NCBI RefSeq assembly: GCF_964275005.1
Contig: NC_092700.1
Coordinates: forward strand, 15,718,617 to 15,782,616
Source of the DNA: Diadema setosum
Taxonomy: Eukaryota > Echinodermata > Echinoidea > Diadematoida > Diadematidae
Reading direction: 5' to 3'
DNA: 64,000 bases
The position numbers and the translations under genes are program-made. This document shows positions 47,456 through 58,112 of this stretch, in pieces. The notes beneath the pieces are model-generated. The model made no database searches and was not told where the DNA came from. It saw only the letters and a program-made list of their open reading frames with translations. Positions within the stretch are counted from its first letter, which is position 1, and each line of letters begins with the position of its first letter.

Positions 47456-48255
47456 CAATTCATACGCCAAACATAATGAGACGTAGTGCCATTTGACAAT
47501 ACAGACAGACTGACACACACAGACAGATAGACAGACAGACAAACACACACACGCACACGCGCAATCCAGAAATATAGCGTCGCACGCAGAACAAAATCAC
47601 GCATACACCATAGCACTGAAAAGTTGACTCAATTACCAAATCTGCAATCCGGCGTTGCTATGTGGTAATCCAATCAAAGCAAAGCCAGACAAAACACTCA
47701 TAAGAAAGCATCTTTACGTCACCACGCATAACATGTTATGTTCTAGTTTTTACAAATTTACAAAAATAACATTAGAAGGAAAAATCACATAAGTATGAGC
47801 ATTTTGCATTTAATACTGACGTTTTTTTTTTCTTTTTAGTTCTAAATCAGCGTATTCATTTCACAATATTGACGCTTTGCTTCTTTCCCCTCCAATACCG
47901 GTTAATCTATGATCAACTTTGAAGGTGTGCTGATTCACAATAATCATGTAATCTTACGTATATGATATGGCTTGGGAAAAAAATATACGTATTCAGTCAG
48001 TCAAGTCGAAATCTTATCTGCTTCCCCGAGGATAAAGGATAATTGGATCGAATTGAATTGAATTGAATTTAATTCAAGTTAATTGAACTTAATCAAATCA
48101 AATTAAATTCACGGAAGATTATTTCTGCTATCGAGAGTTTCTGGGACATTTAGTGCTAAATCTATGTCTTTGGATCGTAATTTGTTTATACGTCTTAATT
48201 ACGTGTTATATCGATGTAAGTTTGGGGTAGGGGTATGTTCGCTGCTGTCTGTTAA

Positions 48256-48822
48256 AGGTAGGGGATACCTTTTACAGAACTCCCAAAATGCAGCAAAACA
48301 TTAAATATGAACCTCAGGAGACTTGTTTAGGCCACTGCTTAGAAATTTAGAAGTCGACAGTTATCTACAATTTGAATAATGCACAAAACTCAACTACTCA
48401 GTAGTTCTGTGTGTCAGCCACACTTAAGCCTTTTTGTTGCAGTCTTCTGTATTTTTTTTTATCTATAAACACAAATCTAAAAGTATATGAGCTGATGTAA
48501 TAACATATAGAGTGTGTGGCAAGAATGCATATAGAAATATTTGTAAGTTTTGATGAACTTTATTCACAAAATATACATGATGGACACACATGCAGTGCAT
48601 GGGTCTGCAAAGGTAGCCTAGTAATGTACTGGAATTTACGGTGAGCCCCGAAAAGAATTCAATTCAAAATCTAACGGTCAATAAGAATGTACTAAATGTT
48701 ACCTTCCACTTTCAATACTTTATGGGAGTTTCTAGAATGATACTCTCTTCAACATACCACTGTGTTTAGTGACAACTCTTCATTTCAGGCATGCAAATGG
48801 GATTCCCTACCTTTAAAGTTTT
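48256..48822. mobile_element. Non-autonomous element with TTAA target duplication
   Basis: TTAA at 48,252-48,255 and 48,823-48,826 flank 567 bp whose ends are inverted (AGGTAGGGGAT left; ATTCCCTACCT right). The homologous sites upstream of receptors 1 (about 42,900) and 3 (about 55,145) are empty. TTAA targets are characteristic of piggyBac, so a piggyBac-like MITE is likely, although the TIR does not start with the usual CCC. No transposase frame. Confidence 0.75.
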
Positions 48823-48950
48823 TACACGATCTATACGTTTCCCCAACGGCCGATGAGATGATATTTTCCCATTTTGAATAATTCTCTTCTTTTTTTTTCT
48901 ACATTGATCCATGTTTGACTCATGATTTCTAAATGAACTCTACAAAAATA

Positions 48951-49199
48951 TGAAGAGTTTGTTTGCAAAAACCGATAAGTCCATTTTTGAAGATTTTGAA
49001 GTACGGTATCTGTCATAAAATACAAAATAATACCTTTTAATTGATATATTGGTCACTACACATAAAGGTACATTTTTGAAGTTATGGTCAAAAGAAGCAA
49101 AAATTTTCTTATTATTCTCTTTATTTTTCTTGACCTTTAATCGCAAATATCTCCATTTGACAGATATGGTCTTATCGGTTTTTGCAAACAAACTCTTCA
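48951..49199. mobile_element. Tc1/mariner-type MITE, TIR about 30 bp, TA duplication
   Basis: The ends are perfect inverted repeats of about 29-32 bases beginning TGAAGAGTTTGTTTGC and ending AAAAACCGATAAG, with diverged inner homology (GGTATCTGTCA / CCATATCTGTCA). TA flanks both ends (48,949-48,950; 49,200-49,201). The receptor 1 and 3 upstream intervals have the uninterrupted site (ACAAAAACATGGAG near 43,016). 249 bp, no coding capacity. Perfect arms imply a recent insertion. Confidence 0.88.
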
Positions 49200-49629
49200 T
49201 ATGGAGATTCAGAGAAACACTTCGATATGAAGTTCATCCAAAACATGATGGGAACCAATGATTTAAATGAAAAGATCCAAATGCTTGGAAACAAAGACAT
49301 CACAATAAGTATACTTATTTAGGCTCAGAGAATACAAGCACTTGATGATAAACATGATTATAAGTGTATACGAAACTTTAGCAGTTCTTGAAATACCTCA
49401 AATCCTTCGTATTCATATAAACGTGTTGTTTAGGTGGGAGTTGATCAGTGCGGTGGAATAAATGCGGTGTTTTTAAGGCAGAGTGCTTACACTATCTCGG
49501 GTAATATAACACACATTCATTATCAGTTAAAGTGACATGTAAGCTATATACGGGAGTATAATGTTGCAGTGAAGTGACGCGAAATGGCAACTGTCACATC
49601 TTTAAGACGTTCTTTTCTGCTAGTTTCCT

Positions 49630-49946
49630 ACACTCTATATAATAAGAGAAATAAGCCCAACTTTTGCACCTTCACGTGTGCTGTAAAACACCTTTCCGGG
49701 TACAACTTTGCACCATTTAGACCAGTGAGCACCTTCAACCCTCTCTGTGCCACATTTATTTCCTATTCATAGATATGTGTGTGAAATTTGTGCATATTGA
49801 CTCATTGTCACAGAAAGGGTTAAGGATGAAACTTTGCGCCTTTAAAGGTACGTATTGTTCAGAAAGGTGCACAGTTGCACCCGTAAAGGTGCTACAATTG
49901 TGCCACACATAAAGGTGCAAAGTTAAACCTTTTTTCTTATAGTACA
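49630..49946. mobile_element. Foldback element, GGTGCAA family, copy B
   Basis: ACACTCT at 49,630; inside, AACTTTTGCACCTT near the left and AAAGGTGCAAAGTT near the right are complementary, with further GTGCAAC/GGTGCAC pairs. Orthologous to 43,878-44,172; see the entry there for the empty site. Confidence 0.65.
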
Positions 49947-50343
49947 TCTGCATTCATGATGAAACAATAGGACAGTTGCTGTAGCGCTCAGCTGGAGCTC
50001 TTTAAAATTATTCCCTCATTGTTGCAAACCAAATGAATCACTCATATATCTGCTATAAATCTACACTCATTACTTCATTGTTGCACTCTTTGCATAACCA
50101 TAACGCAAAAACATGCCAAGATGTGTCCATATGAAAAGCAAATCTACAAAACCACTCATATATCTACTGGGAATTTAAAAACTCATACATCTACTGTAAA
50201 TTTAGAAATTGTTGATTGGAGCAGTAACTTCAGTTGACAGACGACAGACGACTATTATGAATGCTTAACGTAAGTATTTAACTCTTCTCATATCTCACGG
50301 TGCAACATGAAGACTTAACAACTGCATAATGTCGAAATGATTC

Positions 50344-51753
50344 CTAGACGTCACCATCGTAGATTGTCGAATCTGAATCGTCTATTACTTTTCCACCAAA
50401 CAAAGCCATTTTTCCCGATGTGCTAATTGTTGATTTAAATAATTCTCCTATCGCCTTGCGGAATTCAGGATTCCGAATCGTGTAAATGACAGGATTTGCG
50501 CAAGAATTACAAAAGGCTAGGGTAACTAGAGCGGAACTTAGAGGGCTGTACACATAGGACTCTGACAAAATACTAAGGTTGTAAAAGAGATATCCCGTCT
50601 GAGCCGGTGTCCACGAGATAAGGAAAACCGCAACAACAAGGAACAAAAGCTGTAGAGCACTCTTCCTGGCCACAAGGTACTTTACTGATGGGTTTGAGTT
50701 ATTGAAGTTTGAACTTTCTCCTAGCCTGTGGCGGGATTGTCGATGGAGCACCAGTGCAGTGAGAGCCTGCGCTACAAGCATGATTAAAGCTGGTATGAGA
50801 AATTGAACGAGGTAAAGCATGATGCCTGAGATAATCTGGGCAATTCGTGACTGAAATACTTCAGTGCACTTGTCGCCCTTCGCACTAGCCACAAAGAATA
50901 AGAAAACGTTCACCAAAAATGCGGCCAGCCATGTCACGGCAACAGCTTTGCCAACCCTCTGCCGTGTTACAAGACGCTTGAAATGAAGAGGGTGGGCAAT
51001 CGCAATGTATCTCTCTATTGGAATCAATGCGAGAGTGAAGATGGAGGCATCAACTGAAATCCACATGGGCATCGATGTGTAAACAACCTTGCAGTAGACA
51101 TCCCCTAGCCATGTTTCAGGCACCCTGAGTTCCGTAGGCAGTGGGACCATGAACACTGATGTTAAGAAATCCGCAACGGCAAGAGCACCGATCATTGCAT
51201 CAGTTGACCGGCAATTGTGGCGTCTTTGGAATAAGACGATGATCACGGTCAGGTTTCCCACTATTCCCAGGATGGACATTGCTAGTTGTAGAATAGTCAC
51301 CCATGTCCACGAAACTGATTGCCACTTCCAAAGCACCTTGGGAACAGCAGATTCTTCCTCATTTTGCCTGGTCAAATTTGGCGGACTATTTTCAGCAGTC
51401 TCCGTAAAGATTTCTGTCTGATTTTCACGGTTCATTTCAATAGTGGTAAAATCTTTTTCTGGGAATGCCTTCATTTGAACATTTTCGTTGTGCTGTCGGG
51501 TTGTTTCGATATGTAAATAGTTCTTTTCAAACTGAGTAGAAACTGAAACATTGTCCAAACGTTGGGAATATGTCGTCAAATTGCTGTGAATGACCTCGAT
51601 GGTTGAATGACGTGTAGAATTAACAACCTGTGCCCTCGTAGTGGTTGGGGGAGAGTATTGAACAGCCATAGTCCTGACCGGCTCCGCAGTGACTGTGAGA
51701 CGAACCGTTATAGTTATGATAAGGAGAACGATCGTTCGAGTGGTTGACCTCAT
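50344..51753 (-). CDS. Rhodopsin-class GPCR, array member 3 (469 aa)
   Basis: Intact seven-helix receptor. Signal peptide about 1-23; ectodomain with sequons N45, N58, N68, N111 and N126. N167 in TM1, D195 in TM2, ERY 247-249, SWTP 380-383, NPVIY 420-424. Two changes stand out against the other members: Pro replaces Leu in TM3 at about 229 (TSMPMW), and Glu replaces Pro in the TM2-loop 1 segment PLPTELRVP. The tail ends YDGDV. Start at 51,753 is 18 bases after the acceptor AATACAG; unlike members 1, 2 and 4 the spliced-in leader bases are out of frame with it. Its leader intron carries a 1,120-bp transposon. Closest to member 2. Confidence 0.92.
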   Translation of the reverse strand: MRSTTRTIVLLIITITVRLTVTAEPVRTMAVQYSPPTTTRAQVVNSTRHSTIEVIHSNLTTYSQRLDNVSVSTQFEKNYLHIETTRQHNENVQMKAFPEKDFTTIEMNRENQTEIFTETAENSPPNLTRQNEEESAVPKVLWKWQSVSWTWVTILQLAMSILGIVGNLTVIIVLFQRRHNCRSTDAMIGALAVADFLTSVFMVPLPTELRVPETWLGDVYCKVVYTSMPMWISVDASIFTLALIPIERYIAIAHPLHFKRLVTRQRVGKAVAVTWLAAFLVNVFLFFVASAKGDKCTEVFQSRIAQIISGIMLYLVQFLIPALIMLVAQALTALVLHRQSRHRLGESSNFNNSNPSVKYLVARKSALQLLFLVVAVFLISWTPAQTGYLFYNLSILSESYVYSPLSSALVTLAFCNSCANPVIYTIRNPEFRKAIGELFKSTISTSGKMALFGGKVIDDSDSTIYDGDV

Positions 51754-51770
51754 TGTTCCTCTTGCTTTTC

Positions 51771-53679
51771 CTGTATTAAAGGATATAACATCATAAAATG
51801 GTAACGATGTTCATTATTCCGTTGGTTAAGGCATGACAGAGGATCTAAAAGTGCATTATCGATTTCATCTGCGATTTTTTATGAAATGCTGGATTGTTTT
51901 ATTTTCACTTCATTGATATCCGCTTGAACAATAATTGGTGTGGCATTGCATGCCTTGTTAGCATAACAGGAATTAATTGAAACTTATTTCAACAGTCATT
52001 TTCAAACGCTCTTCTGCATGAGTGATTGCCAAAAAGAGCATGCAGAAGGTCATTACACGAGAAAATATTACCAAAAGAGTGAAAATTAAAAGAAAAATGC
52101 CTTTGAGATATGTGAGAATTTAACTACAATTCATCTACAAAGGCATAGATTTCATAAAAATCCTTGTTATGACATCTAGCTACGATGTCTAAATTCCTAT
52201 TATGTGATTGGAAAAGATAATTTACTACCTCTTCTTCAGCTACACCCTAAAACTGAAATGAAATTGTGATATTGAAATTGAAATTGAAAATGATTTAGTG
52301 ATCAGCAATTTTCCAACGTTAGTCTAGATATTAAAGATATTAACTTGATTAACGATACTCTACAACCAGCAGTCAGTCCGCAGCACCCGATAATTCGCTC
52401 GTATTTATTCAACTCGTATGCAAGCCCGCTTTAGGCTTGCATACGTAATGAGCTGCGTAAGGGGATTTTGTCCTTGGGCTTTCGGCTACAAAAATACACC
52501 TTATGTTCACAAATTTGGTATCAAATTCAAGGAAAATATGTAAACTATCGTCATTTACTCAAATTATTGTAAATGAAAAATTTCATAGCGTAATTTGAGC
52601 TTGAAAAATGATGAAAAAAGTAATTCGTGCAGTATACTTTCAAGACGTCAAAAAATACCAAATTCACCTTGCGTCTCAATGAAAATGCTTTATTTGGTAG
52701 TCCATCTCCTAATCTTTGTATCCATGTAAATATCTTGACAATTTGTTGCTTAATCCGGTCAGGAACCAGTAAAATATACATCGATGTCAGTGCTGATCAG
52801 CTTGAAACCGTGCAATCTCAAGAGTAAGCTCTCTCATTGGACAGCGCCTGCACTCAGCGCTTGCATTACGTCATTACGCTGCTACATAACGGTTTCATGC
52901 CACTTGCGGTTTCTTGGCACGCGTGTAGTTCAAGCGCTGAACGCACGCACTGTCCAATGAGAGAGTTCTTTCGCACCACTGTACACTTTGTGCGGAGCAT
53001 ACTTCTGGCTTAGGAGTGAATTTTACAGACATTTCAAAACGGAAAAACTAGTATAAATCATGCTTGCGTCTCCTTGACTCCAATATATGATGAGTATCTA
53101 AGTTTCCTCTCTACGAAAAAGCCAAAATCAGAAACAACAGTTTCTTAATCCGGTCAGGAACCAAAAAAGAACTTTAGATGACAAAATCTTCCGTGAAAAG
53201 CAGGTAAAATTTACGCAAATTCAACTGATTATATAGTCATGATAAGATCCGATGTTATAGGCAAATTTAGTATCAAAATAAAGATCAAAATCTGGAAAAC
53301 AATTTACCGTGACTTGTAGCCATGACGAATGTATGTACAAGTCGCTACACTGTGAAAACCATAGCCCTATCAAAGTCTCGCAAAATCTCGCACGACGAGA
53401 CACCTTTCGAACGCAAAGATCGTCAACGAGAGTGCTGAATAAATCTTGCCGGATCGGCTCATTAGCATACGTGCTGCGGACTGACTGCCAGGTTGTAGAA
53501 CATTATAGAAGAATTCGTTTAGAGTTGATTTGCTTAGTTCCTTTCTTGCAAAGCATTTTAGTGAGTATGGTGTATTTCTTAAGGTATTGAAACAGGCTAA
53601 TTATAAGATAACCAATACCGTTCCTGATTAAAGTTGGTATTCTATTGCAGACTTGAGCAAATCAACGACCAAACCTTAC
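51771..53679 (-). other. Receptor 3 intron 1 (leader intron, transposon-expanded)
   Basis: Donor CGG|GTAAGG at 53,679 and acceptor AATACAG| at 51,771. 1.91 kb, of which 1.12 kb is the inserted element; without it the intron would be the shortest of the four. Confidence 0.75.
52369..53488. mobile_element. 1,120-bp transposon with perfect 18-bp TIRs in receptor 3 intron
   Basis: GCAGTCAGTCCGCAGCAC at 52,369-52,386 is exactly inverted at 53,471-53,488. The empty site in the receptor 2 intron (AACCAGGTTGTAGAAC at about 47,128) shows the insertion point and a 2-bp CA duplication (52,367-52,368; 53,489-53,490). Inside are a 12-bp-arm hairpin (52,415-52,445), a second inverted pair CTCTCTCATTGGACAG / CTGTCCAATGAGAGAG (about 52,830 and 52,950), and a direct repeat CTTAATCCGGTCAGGAACCA (about 52,749 and 53,144). 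No transposase frame. Superfamily unassigned; a 2-bp non-TA duplication is unusual. Confidence 0.85.
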
Positions 53680-53760
53680 CCGAAGCAGCTGACACCGTAG
53701 CACAGATTATCAGTAACCCTACCAGCAGGTCACGTACTTCCGCATTTCGTTGAAATGATG
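53680..53760 (-). other. Receptor 3 leader exon with 8-codon uORF
   Basis: ATGCGGAAG at 53,745 reads M-R-K-Y-V-T-C-W then TAG; the ATG CGG start is shared with the other units. Confidence 0.6.
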
Positions 53761-53783
53761 TGTTGGAGCTGCATGTCTTTAAG

Positions 53784-53855
53784 CTTAAATATACAGTAGT
53801 CGTCGTCTAATGATGCGCGTGAGCAGTGAATGTGTTCAATTCAGCCAATGATACC
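53784..53855 (-). promoter_or_regulatory. Receptor 3 core promoter
   Basis: TATTTAAG at 53,791-53,784 (inside TGTATATTTAAG, the best TATA of the set), CTCACGCGCAT at about 53,823-53,813, CCAAT at 53,845-53,849. Confidence 0.75.
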
Positions 53856-53899
53856 GTACGTCAATCATATCAAGACGTATTTCCTTTTGACTTACAAAC

Positions 53900-53946
53900 C
53901 TGCACACGCACATATGCGCGCGCGCACACACACACACATACACAGA
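53900..53946. repeat. (CA)n/(CG) microsatellite upstream of receptor 3
   Basis: CA-rich run with a short GCGCGCGC core, homologous in position to 42,083-42,131. Confidence 0.9.
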
Positions 53947-54171
53947 CTCCACAAACATTATAGCGCCGCACGCAAGAACAAACTTACTCTTGCACCATAG
54001 TACTGTAAAGCTGATTGTATTACCAATCTTGTAGCGTGACATTTCATATGCTTGTCAAATTTATCTGCATGATAAGTATATGGTATAAGCGAAACCAGAC
54101 AAAACACACACAAGAATATATCAATAGGTTTATCAGGCATAAAACATGATGTTCTTGTTTTATGTGAGTTA

Positions 54172-54371
54172 ATCGTCTGTCACGACTCAACCCAATCACC
54201 ACATCATGACAATCAAAATGTTCCGCTCCATTCCTGGCAGATCGCACCCAAACCATCAAAACAATGTTGCAAAAGACCACGATTGGGAAGCCATGTCTTG
54301 ATCTGAGAGCGATAACTTGCTGCGGACCTCTTTATTGGTACCAGCCTTGTTCAAGGCGCATCACATCGTCT
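54172..54371. mobile_element. Insertion flanked by 7-bp direct repeat ATCGTCT
   Basis: ATCGTCT occurs at 54,172-54,178 and 54,365-54,371. The 186 bases between are GC-richer and absent from the homologous places upstream of receptors 1 (about 42,350) and 4 (about 59,790). No inverted ends or A-tail were seen, so it may be a truncated retroposon or a captured gene fragment. Confidence 0.55.
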
Positions 54372-55656
54372 TTATGTAAATGTCATTCATTTCTTAAAGT
54401 GATCAATTATATTTCATGCCCTTTTTCTCCTGTATGAAATTCGGTGGATCAAAAAATCATTCAGTATAAAGGAAAATCAAAAAGTTATTTAAGAAGTGCT
54501 AATGTACGCTAAAATAACCATTAAGGTATAAAGCAATTCTACTTGGAACATTAAATAGTGCAAGAAATCATCTTATCCAAGTGGAATCTTGATGGAGTGT
54601 GAGGAATGACAAATTAAAGTTACGTTTGCGTGTCAGATGTTCCCTCAAGAAATCTCGAACTTTTACTTTTAACTAAAAAAATATCCAAAATATCCACAAG
54701 GTTGTGCCTTTCACAATAGCAGGGGAAAAGAAAAACATTTTTACAAGCAATTAAGATCAGAATTCAAGGAACAGCAGCTAACAATTTTTTTTTTTTCATT
54801 ACCAACGCTTTGCTTCTTTTGAGTTTAATTTTTATTTTACAATTTTGACGCTTTGGTTCTTTTCTCTCAAACACCGATTAGTCTAGGATTAAACATTCAA
54901 GATGTGCTGATTCACGATGGTCTTGTAGTCCGTGTACGTGTTGTTTGGCGCTAAATCAAATCTGCCTCTCAGAAATCAACAATCGGATTAAATCAAATTG
55001 ATGTAAATTGAAGGTAGGTCATTCTTGTCGATACTCTCTGGGGCATAATACCTTTATTAGATGTCTTCGACCAGTTACTCCTTTGCACGTTTTGATTATG
55101 TGTTATATGAATGTTTGTTTGGGGTATCGTTTTTGCCATCTGCGAATAAGTATTACACAATCTACAGGTTTCTCCAACTGAGGCTGATGTTATATTTTCC
55201 AGTTTTGAACAGTTGCTGTTTTTAATAACGATCCTTGGTTGACTCATGACTTTTAAATAAACTCCACAAAAACATTTACACTTAAAGACACTTAAGTGAA
55301 GTCTACGCAAAACATGATATGAGCCAATTATTTAAATTAAAAGATCCAAATGAGTAATAACAAAATATGACACACTTATTGAAAAGTTCTGAGCCTCAGT
55401 GAATTCAAGTATTTGTTGATAAACATCTAAGAATATAAATGACTTCGGCATGTCTTAAATATAAATTATGCGTATTTGTATAAAGCAAATAAGCACATTT
55501 TGTTTATATGGGAGAATGCAAATATAATCGCAATAGGTAGATATAGATATTGCTCTATTTCATCATAACAAGAATGATACATAGCAGCCCTAAGGGTAAT
55601 TGCGTTTAATTGCTGTAAATATACAAGCAACACAATACAATATTTTGTACATTAAC

Positions 55657-56115
55657 CCCCCCCCCCCCAAAAAAAAAAAATGTTCCTTATCATATTTTCT
55701 GCAAACATAATTCTATTTTAAGAAAAAAACAACGATCTAACATCAAAAAGTAATACGAAATAAAAGAAATAAAAAAAATATATACATACACGTACATGTA
55801 TATATTGATACATCAGCCCACTACAGCGGTAACATGTGCCAAATTTCAGATCAAATGCTCAACAACTGTTGGAGATAATTCAATCCACAATACATTTTAT
55901 ACCTTTTACGTAAAAAAGGTCACCATGGCAACACATTGCTGAAACATAAAAAAAAAAATCCTTTGCAAATCAAGGAAAATCATGATGATCCTGTGTGTAA
56001 GATTCTGAATCAGATACTCAAAATTGAGGGAGTTGGCTAAATAAGCTGATAATCAATTTGTATAATTTTCATTAAAAATATTGTTACCATGACAACACAT
56101 TGTCTAGCATTGACC

Positions 56116-56148
<33 letters not shown>

Positions 56149-56180
56149 TAAATAATGTTGCGCATGTGAGATTTTGCAGT
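55657..56180. other. Downstream flank of receptor 3-4 interval
   Basis: C/A run at 55,657-55,680, a doubled 'CCATGGCAACACATTG / CCATGACAACACATTG' segment (about 55,923 and 56,087), and an A-run with (TA)n at 56,115-56,150. No gene. Confidence 0.5.
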
Positions 56181-56734
56181 CTTCTAAACATTGCCTGTTT
56201 TTCAATGACGCAGATCCAAGTGAAAAGGGTACCAGAAAATGCTGAGAGGATAATTTTACCAAGACATGTCTTGAAACCTATGATTAAATGTCCATACTTC
56301 AAAGTGCCTAAAATTCGGGTGATTTGTTATACTTTCATTATCGGTCAGAGTCAGGCAAGCAAAACATGATGTTGCAGTGAAGTGATAAGCAACTTTCCTC
56401 TCTTTGAATCCTTCTTTTCTGTCATTTTTATTTTATCTGCATCTATAACCAAACAAGAGACACTCTGTAGCGCTTTGCTGATGCGCTTTGAAATTATTAC
56501 CCAATTGTTGCAAAGAAAAATGAACAGCGCTTTACATGATCACGAAAAATGTATCCAAATAAAAATCGGTCAAACAAACCACACGTGCTATACATATTAT
56601 ATTGTGCACCTAGAGGATGTTGATCGGAGCAATTATATAATAACACTACACTTCAGTCGGCAGACAACGTAATATTTACAACTCTTCTCGTGTACTGCGA
56701 TGCAACATGAAGGCCAAAATGTCGAAAAAACTTC

Positions 56735-58096
56735 TTAGACAGGGACATCGTAGATTGTCGAATCTGTATCACATGTTACTTTATCGCTGAACAAAGCCGT
56801 TCTTCTCGTTGAGTTGGCCGTTGATTTGAGCAATTCTCCTATCGCCTTGCGGAATTCAGGATTCCGAATCGTGTAAATGACTGGGTTTGCGCACGAATTA
56901 CAGAAGGCTAGGATAACTAGAGCTGAATTTAGTGGGCTGTACAAGTAGGTCTCCGGCAGAACATGAAGGTTGTACAAGAGATATCCCGTCTGCGTTGGTG
57001 TCCACGAGATTAGAAAAACCGCAACAACAAGGAACAGAATCTTGAGAACACTTTTCCTAGCCACAAGGTGCTTCGCTGACGGGTTTAACTTATTGCAATG
57101 TGAATCTTCTCCCAACCTCCGGCGTGACTGTCGATGGAGCACCAGTGCGGTGAGACCTTGGGCTACAAGCATGATGAAGGCTGGTATGAGAAACTGAACG
57201 AGGAAAAGCATACAACCTGAGGTGACCTGGGAAAGCCGTGAATGAAATGTCGCTGTGCACTCGTCGTCTTTAGCACCAGCCACAAAGAATAAGAAAACGT
57301 TTACCAAAAACGCGATCATCCAGGTCAGGGCAACAACTTTCCCAACCCTCTGTCGTGTTACAAGACGCTTGAAATGAAGAGGATGGGCAATCGCAATGTA
57401 TCTCTCTATTGGAATCAAGGTCAGAATGAAGATGGAGGCATCCACTGAAACCCACATGAGCATGGATGTGTAAACTACCTTGCAGTAGACGTTCCCTAGC
57501 CACGTTCCAGGAATCCTGAGTGGCGTCGGCAGGGGAACAATGAACACTGAAGTCAGGAAGTCCGCAGAGGCAAGAGCACCGATCAGTGCATCAGTCGACC
57601 GGCAATTGTGGCGCCTTTGGAATACCACCAGGATTACGGTCAGGTTACCTACTATTCCCAGCATGGACATTGCTAGTTGTAGAATAGTCACCCATGTCCA
57701 TGTGACTGACTGCCACTTCCAAAGCGGCTGGGGGACTGCAGGTTTTTCCTCAGTTTGCGCCGTAAAATTCGGCGTACCAGTCTCTGCAATCTCTGTTTAG
57801 ATTTCTGTCATATTTTTACGGTTGCTTTCAAAATTGTTAAAATCCCTTGGTGGGAATGTTTCGATTTTCAAATGACTCTTTTCGAACTGAGTAGAAATTG
57901 AACCATTGTCCAAAGGTTGCGTATGTGTCGTCAAATTGCCATTGATGTCTTCAATGTAGTTGATAACAGGTACACCCGTAGTGTTTGCGGTGAAATATTG
58001 AGTAGACGTAGTGGTGACCGGCTCCGCTGTGATTGTAAGATGGACCGTTTTAAATATGATAAGGAGAACGATCGTCCAACTCGTCATTTTCCCCAT
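56735..58096 (-). pseudogene. Rhodopsin-class GPCR, array member 4, one in-frame stop
   Basis: Full-length receptor frame from ATG 58,096 to stop 56,735 (454 codons) broken only by TAA at 57,797-57,799 in the ectodomain, where members 2 and 3 have TAT and TTT; member 2 differs by one base. No frameshift. After the stop, every hallmark persists: GNLTV, C pair, ERY, SWTP (SWTPTQ), NPVIY, tail ending YDVPV. Ectodomain is about 16 residues shorter than member 1, lacking the segment around the HHDKS region. No ATG between the stop and TM1 would give a complete receptor; the next Met lies in TM1. Either a recent pseudogene, a null allele of a polymorphic locus, a sequencing error, or a gene with readthrough. 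Acceptor CTTTACAG lies 16 bases upstream of the ATG. Closest to member 1 (shared QYFT.NTTG, EDINGNLTTH, CNKLNP). Confidence 0.85.
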
Positions 58097-58112
58097 TGTT
58101 GCTCTTGCTTTC

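Noticed and set aside
57691..57800. Downstream start giving a shorter functional receptor 4
   Set aside because: The codon at 57,691 is GTG; the first ATG lies inside TM1, so the product would lack the signal peptide, ectodomain and part of TM1.
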